50,858 bases of DNA from Nonomuraea basaltis (GTDB lineage Bacteria; Actinomycetota; Actinomycetes; Streptosporangiales; Streptosporangiaceae): NCBI RefSeq assembly GCF_005893125.1, contig NZ_VCJS01000085.1, positions 1-50,858 of the forward strand, in the 5' to 3' direction. The notes beneath the pieces are model-generated. The model had not been told where the DNA came from. It saw only the letters and a program-made list of their open reading frames with translations, and did no database searches. How positions within the stretch are numbered: the stretch's first letter is position 1; every line of letters starts with the position of its first letter. Shown piece after piece: positions 7,152-15,486 of the stretch. A program made the translations under genes and the position numbers.

Positions 7152-8293
7152 TGGACAAGGCCACCACCCAGCGCATCGAACGCCTGGTCGAGTACATCAG
7201 TGGCTTCGACGACATCCAGGGCTTCGTCGCCGAGGCCATCCGCGCGGTGCCTCGCCACCAGTTCATCCCCGACGTGGCGCTGGCCACCCCCGGCGATCCC
7301 GATCAAGCGTTCATCATTGATCGGGAGACCGACCCTGATACCTGGTGGGACACGGTCTACTCCCGAACCCCGATCGTCACCCAACTCGACGACGGCGACA
7401 CGGACATCAGGACCCGCGTGGGGGCATATACGTCCTCCTCGTCCGCACCCAGTACGGTCGCGTACTTCCTGCAACTCCTCGACCCCGAGCCGGACGATCA
7501 GGTGCTGGAGGTGGGCACGGGCACGGGGTGGACCGCCGCGCTGCTCGCCCACCTGGCCGGACCACACGGCAGCGTGACGTCGATCGAAATAGACAAGATC
7601 GTGGCCGAGCAGGCCGCGAAGAACCTCGCCGCGGCCGGCGTGCGGCCGCACGTGATCGTCGGCGACGGCGCGGACGGCTGTCCCCAGCGGGCACCGTACG
7701 ACCGCGTCCACATCACCTGCGGCATCCGGACCGTCCCCTACACGTGGATCGAGCAGTGCCGCCCGGGAGGAGTGGTCGTCGCTCCGTACTGCCCCGGCTT
7801 CGGCGACGACCACGCGCTGCGGTTGGTGACCCTGCCGGATGGTACTGCGATCGGCCGCTTCCCTGGTTACGCCTCCTACATGATGATGCGCTCCCAGCGA
7901 CCCGCCCCGTACGCCCCCGACGACGGCGGTGGCCGGCGCCATCCCACCCGGGTGCATCCGCGCACCATCGGGCTCGCACCGCCCGGCGCAGACCTGGCGA
8001 TGGCGGCCATCACCGGTCTGTACGCGCATATCAGCCGCGAAGAGACCCGGTTCCTGACGTACGTGCTCAACCCTGCCGACCCCAGCCAATGGGCAGTGGG
8101 CATCCACCAACGCGGTAACCCCGACCACACCGTCTACCAGATGGGCGATCGTCCCCTGTGGGAGGAGGTGACCGAGGCCTACTTCCGGTGGGTGGGCTGG
8201 GGCGAGCCCGGACGCGACCGGTTCGGAATGACAGTGACCCCGGAAGGTCAGCATGTGTGGCTGGACACTCCCGATCATCTGATCGGCGGGTAG
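7151..8293 (+). CDS. RiPP-type protein-L-isoaspartate O-methyltransferase homologue
   Basis: 380 residues. The start overlaps the precursor stop (TAGTG), so expression is coupled. The SAM site VLEVGTGTGWTAALL lies at residues 118-132, followed by VTSIEIDKIVAEQA and the GDGADGCPQRAPYDRVHITCG segment typical of PIMT (Pcm) enzymes. A canonical PIMT is about 210 residues; this one has a C-terminal extension of about 130 residues ending LWEEVTEAYFRWVGWG, then RFGMTVTPEGQHVWLD. That tail is characteristic of the PIMT homologues found in lasso, graspetide, lanthipeptide and imiditide clusters. Predicted reaction: methylation of an Asp side chain in the peptide, collapsing to aspartimide. A strong stem-loop follows the gene. 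Confidence 0.8.
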   Translation: MDKATTQRIERLVEYISGFDDIQGFVAEAIRAVPRHQFIPDVALATPGDPDQAFIIDRETDPDTWWDTVYSRTPIVTQLDDGDTDIRTRVGAYTSSSSAPSTVAYFLQLLDPEPDDQVLEVGTGTGWTAALLAHLAGPHGSVTSIEIDKIVAEQAAKNLAAAGVRPHVIVGDGADGCPQRAPYDRVHITCGIRTVPYTWIEQCRPGGVVVAPYCPGFGDDHALRLVTLPDGTAIGRFPGYASYMMMRSQRPAPYAPDDGGGRRHPTRVHPRTIGLAPPGADLAMAAITGLYAHISREETRFLTYVLNPADPSQWAVGIHQRGNPDHTVYQMGDRPLWEEVTEAYFRWVGWGEPGRDRFGMTVTPEGQHVWLDTPDHLIGG

Positions 8294-8386
8294 AAACGCG
8301 CCGCGCCGTTCAGCCGAGGAGAACTCCCCACCGCACCGCGGCGCTGCGGCCTGCCTGCCCGCGGCGCAGGGTGGTGCATAGGTTGA

Positions 8387-8440
8387 ACCCCGCCGAACCC
8401 AGCCACGGGGAGAGGGCCGGGAAGCTGGGCTCGGCGGGGT
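8387..8440. terminator. long stem-loop after methyltransferase gene
   Basis: Two 17-base arms (8387-8403 and 8424-8440) pair at 16 of 17 positions around a 20-base loop, about 95 bp past the methyltransferase stop and about 60 bp before the end of a convergent gene. It probably ends transcription from both directions. Confidence 0.65.
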
Positions 8441-8501
8441 GACTTTGGTGGCGTCGGCGGCCGCGACGGCGCGCGCCTGCCTCTGGTTCGCCAGACGACC
8501 C

Positions 8502-9008
8502 TTACTTGCCGTCGTGGCCGCGGCCGTGGTCGTCGCGCTGCTGCTGCTTGCCGCCGACCACGGTGAAGGAGGCGGTGGCGACCTTGTTGCCGACCTTGAC
8601 GCTCACGGTCTTGCTACCGGGCTTGGTCTTGGCGGGCAGGGCCAGGGTCTTGGTGGCCTGGCCGCCGGAGAGCGCGACGCGGTAGGTCTTGCCCTCGGGG
8701 CTCGTCACGGTGGCGGTGCCCGAGGAGACACCCTTGGCGTTGATCGTCACGGTGTAGGAATCGCCGGCGCGCACGCGGCCGGGGCTGACCGACACCGCGA
8801 GGGAGTTCTTCTTGTTCCGCCGGTCCTGGGTCTTGTCGCGGTCCGAGTGCGGCGGCTGCGCGGTCGTGATGGTCATCGTCGGTTCCTGGGGCGTGATCGT
8901 CATCGTCGGCGCCGGCGTGCGGGTGTCGGCGAGCGCCGCGCCAGAGAAGGGCAGGGCGAGCAGGGCCGCGCTGACGAGGGTCACGGTGAGGGGCTTGGAG
9001 AAACGCAT
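8502..9008 (-). CDS. secreted protein with Ig-like beta domain
   Basis: 168 residues from the ATG at 9008. The start was chosen because it begins a Sec signal peptide (MRFSKPLTVTLVSAALLAL, cleavage near SGAALA-DT). A Thr/Pro-rich linker follows. Residues about 75-155 are rich in V/T/S and Gly (VSVSPGRVRAGDSYTVTINAKGV, shown here in part as VSPGRVRAGDSYTVTI), like a bacterial Ig/CARDB-type sandwich. The tail is charged and His-rich (DDHGRGHDGK). No anchor motif is present, so it is likely released or loosely wall-bound. Function unknown; the last residues might bind metal. Confidence 0.65.
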   Translation of the reverse strand: MRFSKPLTVTLVSAALLALPFSGAALADTRTPAPTMTITPQEPTMTITTAQPPHSDRDKTQDRRNKKNSLAVSVSPGRVRAGDSYTVTINAKGVSSGTATVTSPEGKTYRVALSGGQATKTLALPAKTKPGSKTVSVKVGNKVATASFTVVGGKQQQRDDHGRGHDGK

Positions 9009-9386
9009 TTGGTCTCGAATCCAATCCGGGAGGGACCTGGCCGAACATCTGAATTCAGCCCCGAAGGTCATCCCCACGCCGAACACTCTGCTGATCGAAT
9101 CTAAGAGCAATCTGTCACGTTCTTTTGAATTGGATTAGCGCAGGCAGGGGCCATGACCTCGGGTTGGTGACCTGCGACACACAATTTCTCTAAGGCGATT
9201 CTCACCCTTTCATCGGATGCACCTTCACACGATCAGGTCCCGACGCCTGACCGCGCCGCCGCCGAGGGCCACGAGCGCCGCGGCGAGCGGCGAGAACGCG
9301 GGCCAGGCCGATGACCGCCCGCTAGATCCGATCTAGCGGCCCTCCTAGCGCCTACCGGATGACGGCGCAGAAGGGAGGGACGGACC
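9009..9386. other. intergenic region between two divergent genes
   Basis: 378 bases without a supported gene. The left part (to about 9200) is relatively A/T-rich and must hold the promoter of the leftward secreted-protein gene, although I could not assign clear -35 and -10 boxes. The right part holds the 21-bp palindrome described separately and the purine-rich Shine-Dalgarno (GAAGGGAGGGA) of the FMN reductase. Confidence 0.5.
9319..9339. promoter_or_regulatory. perfect 21-bp palindromic operator
   Basis: Arms CCGCTAGATC and GATCTAGCGG are perfectly complementary around a single C at 9329. The site lies 48 bp upstream of the FMN reductase start and contains two CTAG tetramers, which are rare in GC-rich genomes. 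A half-site (GATCTAGCG) recurs at 9968-9976, inside the first codons of the downstream ABC ATPase. No regulator gene is adjacent, so the cognate protein, perhaps a TetR- or MarR-type one, must lie elsewhere. Confidence 0.6.
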
Positions 9387-9953
9387 ATGAACCCGTTGCG
9401 AGTGGCAGTGATCATCGGCAGCACCCGGGTCGGCCGCGTCTGCGACACGGTCGGGCACTGGTTCGCCGAGCGGGCCCGCCGCCGCGACGACCTCGCGGTC
9501 GAGGTGCTCGACCTGGCCGAATACGCCTTCCCCGCCTGCTACCCGCAGGAGACCACGCTGGACATGCGCGACTTCGCCGCGGCGATCGGCGGCGCGGAGG
9601 CGTTCGTCGTGGTCACCCCCGAGTACAACCGCAGCTTCCCCGCCTCGCTCAAGCAGGCGATCGACTTCGCCTATGACGAGTGGCAGGCCAAGCCGGTCGG
9701 TTTCGTGTCCTACGGCTCGGGCTCCGCCGGCCTCTACGCGGTCGAGCAGCTCCGTACGGTCTTCTGCGCCCTGCACGCGGTGACCATGCGCGACTGGGTA
9801 GGGCTCGACCTGCTCGGCGAGGGCGTCGAGGGGTGCGGGCGGCCCTGCGACACCGACGACCGCCTGCGCGCCATCGCCGTCATGCTCGACCAGCTCACCT
9901 GGTGGGGCCGGGCGTTGCGGGACGCCCGCCACGCCCAGCCGTACGCCTCATGA
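9387..9953 (+). CDS. NADPH-dependent FMN reductase family protein
   Basis: 188 residues from ATG 9387, with GGAGGGA upstream. The flavodoxin-like fold is shown by the phosphate-binding loop IIGSTRVGRVCDTV (residues 8-21), the AFVVVTPEYNRSFPASLKQAIDF block that binds FMN (landmarks TPEYNRSFPASLK) and the GFVSYGSGSAG loop. These enzymes reduce FMN, quinones or azo compounds using NAD(P)H. The gene is ten bases upstream of a DrrA-type ATPase, so flavin reduction and export seem co-regulated, perhaps as a response to a redox-active toxin. Confidence 0.85.
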   Translation: MNPLRVAVIIGSTRVGRVCDTVGHWFAERARRRDDLAVEVLDLAEYAFPACYPQETTLDMRDFAAAIGGAEAFVVVTPEYNRSFPASLKQAIDFAYDEWQAKPVGFVSYGSGSAGLYAVEQLRTVFCALHAVTMRDWVGLDLLGEGVEGCGRPCDTDDRLRAIAVMLDQLTWWGRALRDARHAQPYAS

Positions 9954-9963
9954 AGGGAACACC

Positions 9964-10932
9964 ATGCGCGATCTAGCGATAGAAACCTCAGGACTGGTCA
10001 AAACCTTCGGCACGACCAGAGCCGTCGACGGCCTCGACCTCAAGGTGCCGGCCGGCGCCGTGTACGGCGTGCTCGGGCCCAACGGCGCGGGCAAGACGAC
10101 CGCGGTGCGGATGCTGGCCACACTGCTGCGGCCCGACGGCGGCCAGGCGACCGTGTTCGGGCACGACGTGGTGCGCGAGGCGGACGCGGTACGCAGCCGG
10201 GTGAGCCTGACCGGCCAGTACGCCTCCGTGGACGAGGAGATGACCGGCGCGGAGAACCTGATCCTGCTCGGCCGCCTGCTCGGCCACCGCAAGCCCGTCG
10301 CCAGGGAGCGGGCGGCGCAACTGCTGGAGGCGTTCGGGCTGACGGAGGCCGCGGGGCGGCAGGTCAAGACGTACTCGGGCGGCATGCGGCGGCGGATCGA
10401 CATCGCGGCCAGCATCCTCAACACGCCCGACCTGCTCTTCCTCGACGAGCCGACCACCGGGCTCGACCCGCGCAGCCGCAACAGCGTCTGGGACATCGTC
10501 CGCATCGTCGTGGCGCACGGCACCACGGTGCTGCTCACCACGCAGTACCTGGAGGAGGCCGACCGGCTCGCGAGCCGCATCGCGGTCATCGACCACGGCA
10601 AGGTCATCGCCGAGGGCACTCCCGGCGAGCTGAAGTCCTCCGTCGGCTCGGGCTCGGTCCACGTACGGCTGCGCGACCCGGCCACCCGCCCCGACGCCGA
10701 GCGCCTGCTCGCCGAGACGCTGGACGCGCCCGTCTACCTTGAGGCGGACCCGGTGGCCCTGACCGCACGCATCACCGGCGGCGGCAACGAGGCGCAGCAG
10801 GCCTCGCGCGCCCTCGGGCGGCTGGCCGAGGCCGGCATCGTCGTCGACGACTTCTCTCTCGGCCAGCCCAGCCTGGACGAGGTCTTCCTGGCCCTCACCG
10901 ACCACCGCGCCACCGAGGAGGCGGCAGCATGA
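9964..10932 (+). CDS. ABC exporter ATP-binding protein, DrrA type
   Basis: 322 residues. Walker A GPNGAGKTT is at residues 38-46, the signature is YSGGMRRRIDIA, Walker B is LLFLDEPTTGLD and the switch region is TTQYLEEADRL. The YSGGMRRR signature and the 90-residue C-terminal domain (ending FSLGQPSLDEVFLALT) are typical of the daunorubicin-resistance (DRA1) subfamily, which pairs with a DrrB permease to expel hydrophobic drugs. It overlaps that permease gene by four bases. The substrate is not known. Confidence 0.9.
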   Translation: MRDLAIETSGLVKTFGTTRAVDGLDLKVPAGAVYGVLGPNGAGKTTAVRMLATLLRPDGGQATVFGHDVVREADAVRSRVSLTGQYASVDEEMTGAENLILLGRLLGHRKPVARERAAQLLEAFGLTEAAGRQVKTYSGGMRRRIDIAASILNTPDLLFLDEPTTGLDPRSRNSVWDIVRIVVAHGTTVLLTTQYLEEADRLASRIAVIDHGKVIAEGTPGELKSSVGSGSVHVRLRDPATRPDAERLLAETLDAPVYLEADPVALTARITGGGNEAQQASRALGRLAEAGIVVDDFSLGQPSLDEVFLALTDHRATEEAAA

Positions 10933-11771
10933 GCACGACAACCGAGAGCGGCACCACGTACGCACCCGAGGCCGAGGTCCTCGGCACGGTCCTGGCGCCG
11001 GGGGCGAGACCGCCGCGGCCGAGCGCCTGGTCGGCGTCGCTCACGTTCGGCTGGCGGGCGATGTTGAAGATCAAGCACGTGCCCGAGCAGCTCTTCGACG
11101 TGACCGCGTTCCCGCTGATGATGACGCTGATGTTCACGTACCTGTTCGGCGGCGCGCTGGCCGGGTCGCCGACCGAGTACCTGCAGTTCCTGCTGCCGGG
11201 CATCATGGTGACGAGCGTCGTGATGATCACGATGTACACCGGTGTGGAGGTCAACAAGGACATCGAGAAGGGCGTCTTCGACCGCTTCCGCACGCTGCCG
11301 ATCTGGCGTCCGTCGACCATGGTCGGCTACCTGCTGGGCGACCTCCTGCGGTACGCGATGGCCTCGACCGTCATCCTGGTCGTCGGCCTGGTCCTGGGCT
11401 TCCGTCCGCAGGGCGGCCTTCCCGGGGCGGTCGGCGGGATCCTGCTGCTGCTGGCGTTCTCGTTCGCGTTCTCCTGGTTGTGGACCATGTTCGGGCTGCT
11501 GATGCGCAGCGAGAAGTCGGTGATGGGGATCAGCATGCTGGTGCTGATGCCGCTGACCTTCCTGAGCAACGTCTATGTCGATCCGTCCACCATGCCGGGG
11601 TGGCTGCAGGTGTTCGTGAACGCGAACCCGATCAGCCATCTGGTGAGCGCGGTGCGGTCGATGATGGGTGGCGCTCCGGACGCCGGGGAGATCACGTGGG
11701 TGCTGGTGTCCGCGGGAGTCCTCATCGCGGTGTTCGGCACGCTGACGATGCGGCTGTACAACCGGAAGTAG
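10929..11771 (+). CDS. ABC-2 type permease, DrrB family
   Basis: 280 residues; the ATG overlaps the stop of the ATPase gene (ATGA). About 60 cytoplasmic residues are followed by six hydrophobic segments, with the family landmarks MMTLMFTYLFGGALAGS, FLLPGIMVTSV and FDRFRTLPIWRPS. The last loop (PSTMPGWLQVFVNANPISH) matches the conserved ABC-2 periplasmic motif. It forms the membrane half of the exporter. Confidence 0.9.
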   Translation: MSTTTESGTTYAPEAEVLGTVLAPGARPPRPSAWSASLTFGWRAMLKIKHVPEQLFDVTAFPLMMTLMFTYLFGGALAGSPTEYLQFLLPGIMVTSVVMITMYTGVEVNKDIEKGVFDRFRTLPIWRPSTMVGYLLGDLLRYAMASTVILVVGLVLGFRPQGGLPGAVGGILLLLAFSFAFSWLWTMFGLLMRSEKSVMGISMLVLMPLTFLSNVYVDPSTMPGWLQVFVNANPISHLVSAVRSMMGGAPDAGEITWVLVSAGVLIAVFGTLTMRLYNRK

Positions 11772-11929
11772 CGACAACCCTCAGCCACCTGCGAAAAGGC
11801 GCTCAACGATCATCGTGAGGCACGACCAGGCACTCGACACGTCCGCGACCGGCGCGAAGAAGGCGTTCATGGCCTTCCGCGCCGGTCTGCGGCGTCGGGG
11901 ACTCGTACGTCACGGCCGAGTGCGGTCGC

Positions 11930-12388
11930 TCACGATGCGTCTTCCTCCTTGGGGTTGGGCTGACCCGAGCCGTCGTTGATGAGGCTGCGCAGGCTGGTCG
12001 CGATGTAGAAACCCCACGCGCTCGAGCAGCGCTCGAAGCACTCGTAGTCGGGGGCGAGGCCCACGTGGGTGAAGCGGACCTCCGTCCCGTCGCCCGTCGG
12101 CACGATGTCGAACGTGATGTCGGTGCCCGTCCACTCCGTCGTGTCGTCGACGAAGCTCAGGTGGCCGTCCACGATGTGCCAGGCGACGCGCCTGCCCGGG
12201 ATCAGCTCCGTGATCCGCTGCGTACTGCGGTGAAGATCTTGGTAGCGGTACGTGAACTCGGCCCCGAGCTCGTCGGTCAGCCCGTCGATCTCACCCGACC
12301 ACCAGCCACGGACGTTGGTGATGGCGGCGAAGGCTTGGTCCGGGGTGCGGTCCACTGTGAAGGCGATGGTGAGGCTGTTGTCATTCAT
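11930..12388 (-). CDS. SRPBCC (AHSA1-like) domain protein
   Basis: 152 residues with the START/Bet v1-like pattern: an N-terminal strand ending in FTVDRTPDQAFAAITNVRGWW, a FTYRYQDLHRSTQRITELIPGRRVAWHI core (landmarks RITELIPGRRVAWHI), and the WTGTDITFDI and EVRFTHVGL strands. AHSA1-type proteins bind hydrophobic ligands or act in stress. The gene lies 29 bp downstream of an SDR gene in the same direction, so the two form an operon. Ligand unknown. Confidence 0.8.
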   Translation of the reverse strand: MNDNSLTIAFTVDRTPDQAFAAITNVRGWWSGEIDGLTDELGAEFTYRYQDLHRSTQRITELIPGRRVAWHIVDGHLSFVDDTTEWTGTDITFDIVPTGDGTEVRFTHVGLAPDYECFERCSSAWGFYIATSLRSLINDGSGQPNPKEEDAS

Positions 12389-12417
12389 GACGTCTCCAGT
12401 CCTGTGTGCCGTCGTGG

Positions 12418-13149
12418 TCAGCGCGCAGCCCCGAGCAGCGCGGCGTTCCCGCGCTCGAGCGCTTTGACCGCGCCGGTGGGCCAGCTCGACGCCAGGGACG
12501 CCGACATGGGGTCAGGGAAGATCTCCTCCTCACCGCGGGCCACGCCGTCGAAGATCGCCTGTGCGACCGACGCCGCAGCAGCCTTGGGCACGTCGAGGTC
12601 GCGGGACATCTCGGTGTCCACGGGGCCGGCCAGGACGGCGTGCACCCGGACACCCCGCGGAGCGAGCAGCGCGCGCAGGGATTGGGTGAGCGAGAACGCC
12701 GCGGCCTTGGAGATCGAGTACGCGGGGATCACGGGCAGGGACGCGAGGGCCGCGACCGACAGCACGTTGACGACCGCGCCGCGCGACCGGGTCAACTGGG
12801 GCAGGAACGCCTGGGTGATGGCGTGCGTGCCGAAGAGGTTGACCGCCAGGTGCTGCTCGAGCACCGCGCGATCAGCGAGGTCGTCGTAGACCGCCAGGCC
12901 GGCGTTGTTGACCAGGACGTCGAGCGCGTCGACGCTCTCCGCGGCGACCTGGATCTGCGCGCCGTCGGTCACGTCCAGCATCAGCGTCGTGACGCGTCCG
13001 TCGGGGTGGGCCAAGGGCTGCCGCGTCCCGGCGTAGACCCGCTTGGCACCTCTGCGCAGGGCCTCGTCGACCAGCGCGCGTCCGATGCCTCGATTGGCGC
13101 CGGTCACCAGGACAGTCCTGTCCGCGATGGTGTTCTCTGGCGTCGACAT
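12418..13149 (-). CDS. short-chain dehydrogenase/reductase
   Basis: 243 residues. The cofactor motif is TGANRGIGRAL (residues 15-25), followed by NNAGLAVYDDL and the catalytic YSISK (Tyr-x-x-x-Lys) near residue 145. LMLDVTDG after strand 4 is usual for classical SDRs. An Arg-rich segment after strand 2 (VYAGTRQP) favours NADP(H). The gene is divergent from an ECF sigma factor gene. Substrate unknown. Confidence 0.85.
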   Translation of the reverse strand: MSTPENTIADRTVLVTGANRGIGRALVDEALRRGAKRVYAGTRQPLAHPDGRVTTLMLDVTDGAQIQVAAESVDALDVLVNNAGLAVYDDLADRAVLEQHLAVNLFGTHAITQAFLPQLTRSRGAVVNVLSVAALASLPVIPAYSISKAAAFSLTQSLRALLAPRGVRVHAVLAGPVDTEMSRDLDVPKAAAASVAQAIFDGVARGEEEIFPDPMSASLASSWPTGAVKALERGNAALLGAAR

Positions 13150-13294
13150 GGTGGGTTTCTCCGTTCAGCTCTGACGGTGGGGGCTTGCACAGAGACAGAC
13201 ACGGCGGCCGCCGGAAATGGGGCGGGCCCGTAGCGACCAGTTCCAGCGGGCGGCGGTGTCAGTATCAAGCGGACGATGACGACGGAGGTGACCC

Positions 13295-14290
13295 ATGTCG
13301 GCCGAACTGTTCCAGCGGGCGCAGGCCGGCGACCGTGATGCGTTCGCGGCGCTGGTCGAGCCGCACCGCGGCGAGCTGCAGGTGCACTGCTACCGCATGC
13401 TCGGATCGTTGCAGGACGCCGAGGACGCGCTGCAGGATGCGTTGCTCTCGGCATGGGTCGGCCTGGGCGGGTTCGAGGGGCGATCGTCCATCCGCACGTG
13501 GCTGTACCGCATCGTCACCAACCGATGCCTCAACGTGCTGCGGACGTCCGCGCGCCGACCGGTGGCCGCGGCGCCGCTCTCGGTTCCGCCGCCGGAGCCC
13601 TCCCGGCTGGGTGAGGTGCTGTGGCTGCAGCCGTATCCCGATCTCCTGCTCGACGGCCTGCCCGATCAGGCGCCGGGGCCCGAGGCCCGGTACGAGTCCC
13701 GCGAGGCGATCTCGCTGGCGTTCGTGACCGCCGTTCAACTGCTGCCGCCGAACCAGCGCGCGGTGTTGCTGCTGCGTGACGTGCTCGGATACCGGGCAAG
13801 TGAGGCCGCCGACCTGCTCGGGCTGACCGAGGACGCCGTCGCCGGTGCCCTCAAGCGCGCCCGGGCGACGATGGACGCGGCCCGCTCGCCCGACCGGCCG
13901 CCGCCCCCTGCCGGCGGGCCGGAGGAGCGAGCGCTGGTCGACCGCTTCGTCGCGGCATTCACCGAGCACAACATAGATGCGCTCATCGCGTTGATGACCG
14001 ATGACGCGTGGGTGCGGATGCCGCCGCTGCCGTTCGAGTACCGCGGTACCGAGGCCGTGCACCGGTTCTTCACCGCGATCGACGCGCACCGGCGGGGGAT
14101 CGCCCGGATGGTGCCGGTCCGGGCGAATGGCCAGCCCGCGTGGGGCGAGTACGTCCGCGACCCGGTGACCGGCGGCCTGCACGTCACGGGGGTCCTCGTG
14201 GTCGGCTTCGCCGGCGACCGGATCTGCGAGATCACGCATTTCGAGACAACGCTCGCGCCGTACTTCGGCCTGCCCCGAACACTCGACTAG
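13295..14290 (+). CDS. ECF sigma factor with C-terminal SnoaL-like domain
   Basis: 331 residues from the ATG at 13295, with GGAGG eight bases upstream. Region 2 is at residues about 10-80 (CYRMLGSLQDAEDALQD, then FEGRSSIRTWLYRIVTN). Region 4 is at about 145-195 (LPPNQRAVLLLRDVLGYRASE, shown in part as LPPNQRAVLLLRDVLGY, then LTEDAVAGALKRAR). Residues about 205-325 form a SnoaL/NTF2-like domain. The arrangement is that of the SigG/SigJ-like groups, in which the NTF2 domain modulates activity and no anti-sigma factor is needed. It is divergent from the SDR-SRPBCC operon, a likely target. Confidence 0.85.
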   Translation: MSAELFQRAQAGDRDAFAALVEPHRGELQVHCYRMLGSLQDAEDALQDALLSAWVGLGGFEGRSSIRTWLYRIVTNRCLNVLRTSARRPVAAAPLSVPPPEPSRLGEVLWLQPYPDLLLDGLPDQAPGPEARYESREAISLAFVTAVQLLPPNQRAVLLLRDVLGYRASEAADLLGLTEDAVAGALKRARATMDAARSPDRPPPPAGGPEERALVDRFVAAFTEHNIDALIALMTDDAWVRMPPLPFEYRGTEAVHRFFTAIDAHRRGIARMVPVRANGQPAWGEYVRDPVTGGLHVTGVLVVGFAGDRICEITHFETTLAPYFGLPRTLD

Positions 14291-14418
14291 CTCGCACGAG
14301 CACCGCTCATCGGCATGTGAGTGCGTTCGGCTGCTCGAAGCGCTCGCCCCCTCAGCCCGATCGCTCGTTCGAATCGCGCAGATCTGGCGGTCTTGCGTTT
14401 TAAGGTGATCAAGTGTCC

Positions 14419-14464
14419 GGTGACAACGAACGTTGAGCTTGTGTCATCGAAGTTTGTGCGGCTC
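14419..14464 (+). repeat. left terminal inverted repeat
   Basis: Begins GGTGACAACGAACG and ends TTTGTGCGGCTC. Its inner end reaches the stop codon of the TPR gene. Confidence 0.65.
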
Positions 14465-15161
14465 AGGGTGCCCTCTGACCCTGGGCGTCGCTCTGATCGG
14501 CGTCCGTCGCCGTGATCTGGATACGCGCTTCCTCGACTTGCCGCATGATGCGTTGGGCTCCGCATGCCTCAGCGGTGGCATACGCCTCCTCCGCCAGTGC
14601 CAGCGCGTCGTCACACCGGCTTTGCGCGGCGGCGATGTAGATCAGCCCTACCTGATTGGCCGCAACACCAGCCAACAGCCCGATTTCCCGGCGCAGCCGT
14701 ACCGATTCCTCCAAATGCTCTCGAGCGGCATCCAACTGACCTGCGAAATGCTCCGCAATCCCCAGATGCCGAAGCGCCTCCGACTGAGTACGCCGGTCTC
14801 CCGCCCGCGTCGCCAAGTCGTATGACTGCTCAAGGCGGGGAACGGCTGTATCAACGTCACCCCGCACAACCTGGTGAAAGCAGCCTACCCAGAACAACGA
14901 CTCAGCTTCGCCCGTTGCATCACCGAGCATCCGATACAACTGCCTCGCACGCTCGAACAGCGCTAGCTCACGCGGATCCTCGCGCCGCTCATCCAGAAAC
15001 CGCGCGTGCAAAATCCGACCCCGAGCCAACGCAAGATCAGCCTCGATCTTGTCCAGCCCCCGCTCCGCTTCCTCCAGCTCACCGACATCGCCGACGAAGA
15101 CAGCACGCTCATATGACAGTCTGGCCTGCTCGATATGTCCCTCCACGCCCATCCTGCTCAC
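14463..15161 (-). CDS. tetratricopeptide-repeat protein
   Basis: 232 residues from GTG 15161, which has GGAGG five bases upstream. The whole protein is helical-repeat: LFERARQLYRMLGDATGEAESLFWVG, then AVPRLEQSYDLATRAGDRRTQSEALRHLGIA and LDAAREHLEESVRLRREIG (given by landmarks RARQLYRMLGD, EQSYDLATRAGDRRTQSEA, HLEESVRLRREIG). The repeats resemble the sensor half of large SARP/LuxR/NB-ARC regulators, but no DNA-binding or ATPase domain is present. It may act as a small scaffold, or be a detached piece of such a regulator. It is the only gene between the two inverted repeats. Confidence 0.65.
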   Translation of the reverse strand: MSRMGVEGHIEQARLSYERAVFVGDVGELEEAERGLDKIEADLALARGRILHARFLDERREDPRELALFERARQLYRMLGDATGEAESLFWVGCFHQVVRGDVDTAVPRLEQSYDLATRAGDRRTQSEALRHLGIAEHFAGQLDAAREHLEESVRLRREIGLLAGVAANQVGLIYIAAAQSRCDDALALAEEAYATAEACGAQRIMRQVEEARIQITATDADQSDAQGQRAP

Positions 15162-15486
15162 CTCGTCCTCCGTGGTCAGCGCTGCCCCCGTTACGCCGTC
15201 TACGACACCGTACTGCCGGTACTCTCGACAAGACGTCCGCAGGCGGACGGCCTTCAGAGCCGCCCAAACTTCGATGGCACGAACTTAAGGTCCGTTGTCA
15301 CAGAACATCAAGCTGCCTTCTTGATCGCTGGGTGGCGTGGAGCTGGGGTGCTGGTGCGGCCCCTGGGGCGTCCGGGTCCGGCCTTGAAGGGTTTCGGCGG
15401 GGTAGCGGACGTGCCCAGAGTGATCAGCACTCGGGGGAAATCCCGGCGGATGTTCAATGGCCTCCCAGCAGGCTTCGAAGAGCCGC
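15162..15486. other. intergenic region upstream of TPR gene
   Basis: 325 bases. It holds the right inverted repeat, a short hairpin (CGTCCGC-AG-GCGGACG at about 15234-15249), and an ATCAAG/CTTGAT hairpin just outside the element. No gene is supported. Confidence 0.5.
15257..15302 (-). repeat. right terminal inverted repeat
   Basis: Read on the minus strand it begins TGTGACAACGGACC and ends TTTGGGCGGCTC, aligning without gaps to the left repeat with eight mismatches. The CATCGAAGTTTG core is identical over 11 of its 12 bases or better. Confidence 0.65.

Larger units (their letters stand above)
14414..15306. mobile_element. putative non-autonomous element with TIRs and TPR cargo
   Basis: Two 46-base inverted repeats (14419-14464 and 15257-15302, 38 of 46 identical) point inwards around the TPR gene. 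The similarity goes on outwards for a few bases at both ends (11 of 13). ATCAAG occurs immediately outside on each side (14408-14413 and 15307-15312), which could be a 6-bp target-site duplication; the left boundary is uncertain by one base. No transposase is encoded, so if mobile it would need one in trans. Chance, or a decayed larger element, are alternatives. Confidence 0.5.

Noticed and set aside
7017..8293. Lanthipeptide (FxLD-type) interpretation of the peptide-PIMT pair
   Set aside because: Similar methyltransferases occur in FxLD lanthipeptide clusters, but the peptide has no Cys, and no LanB/LanC/LanM-like gene is nearby.
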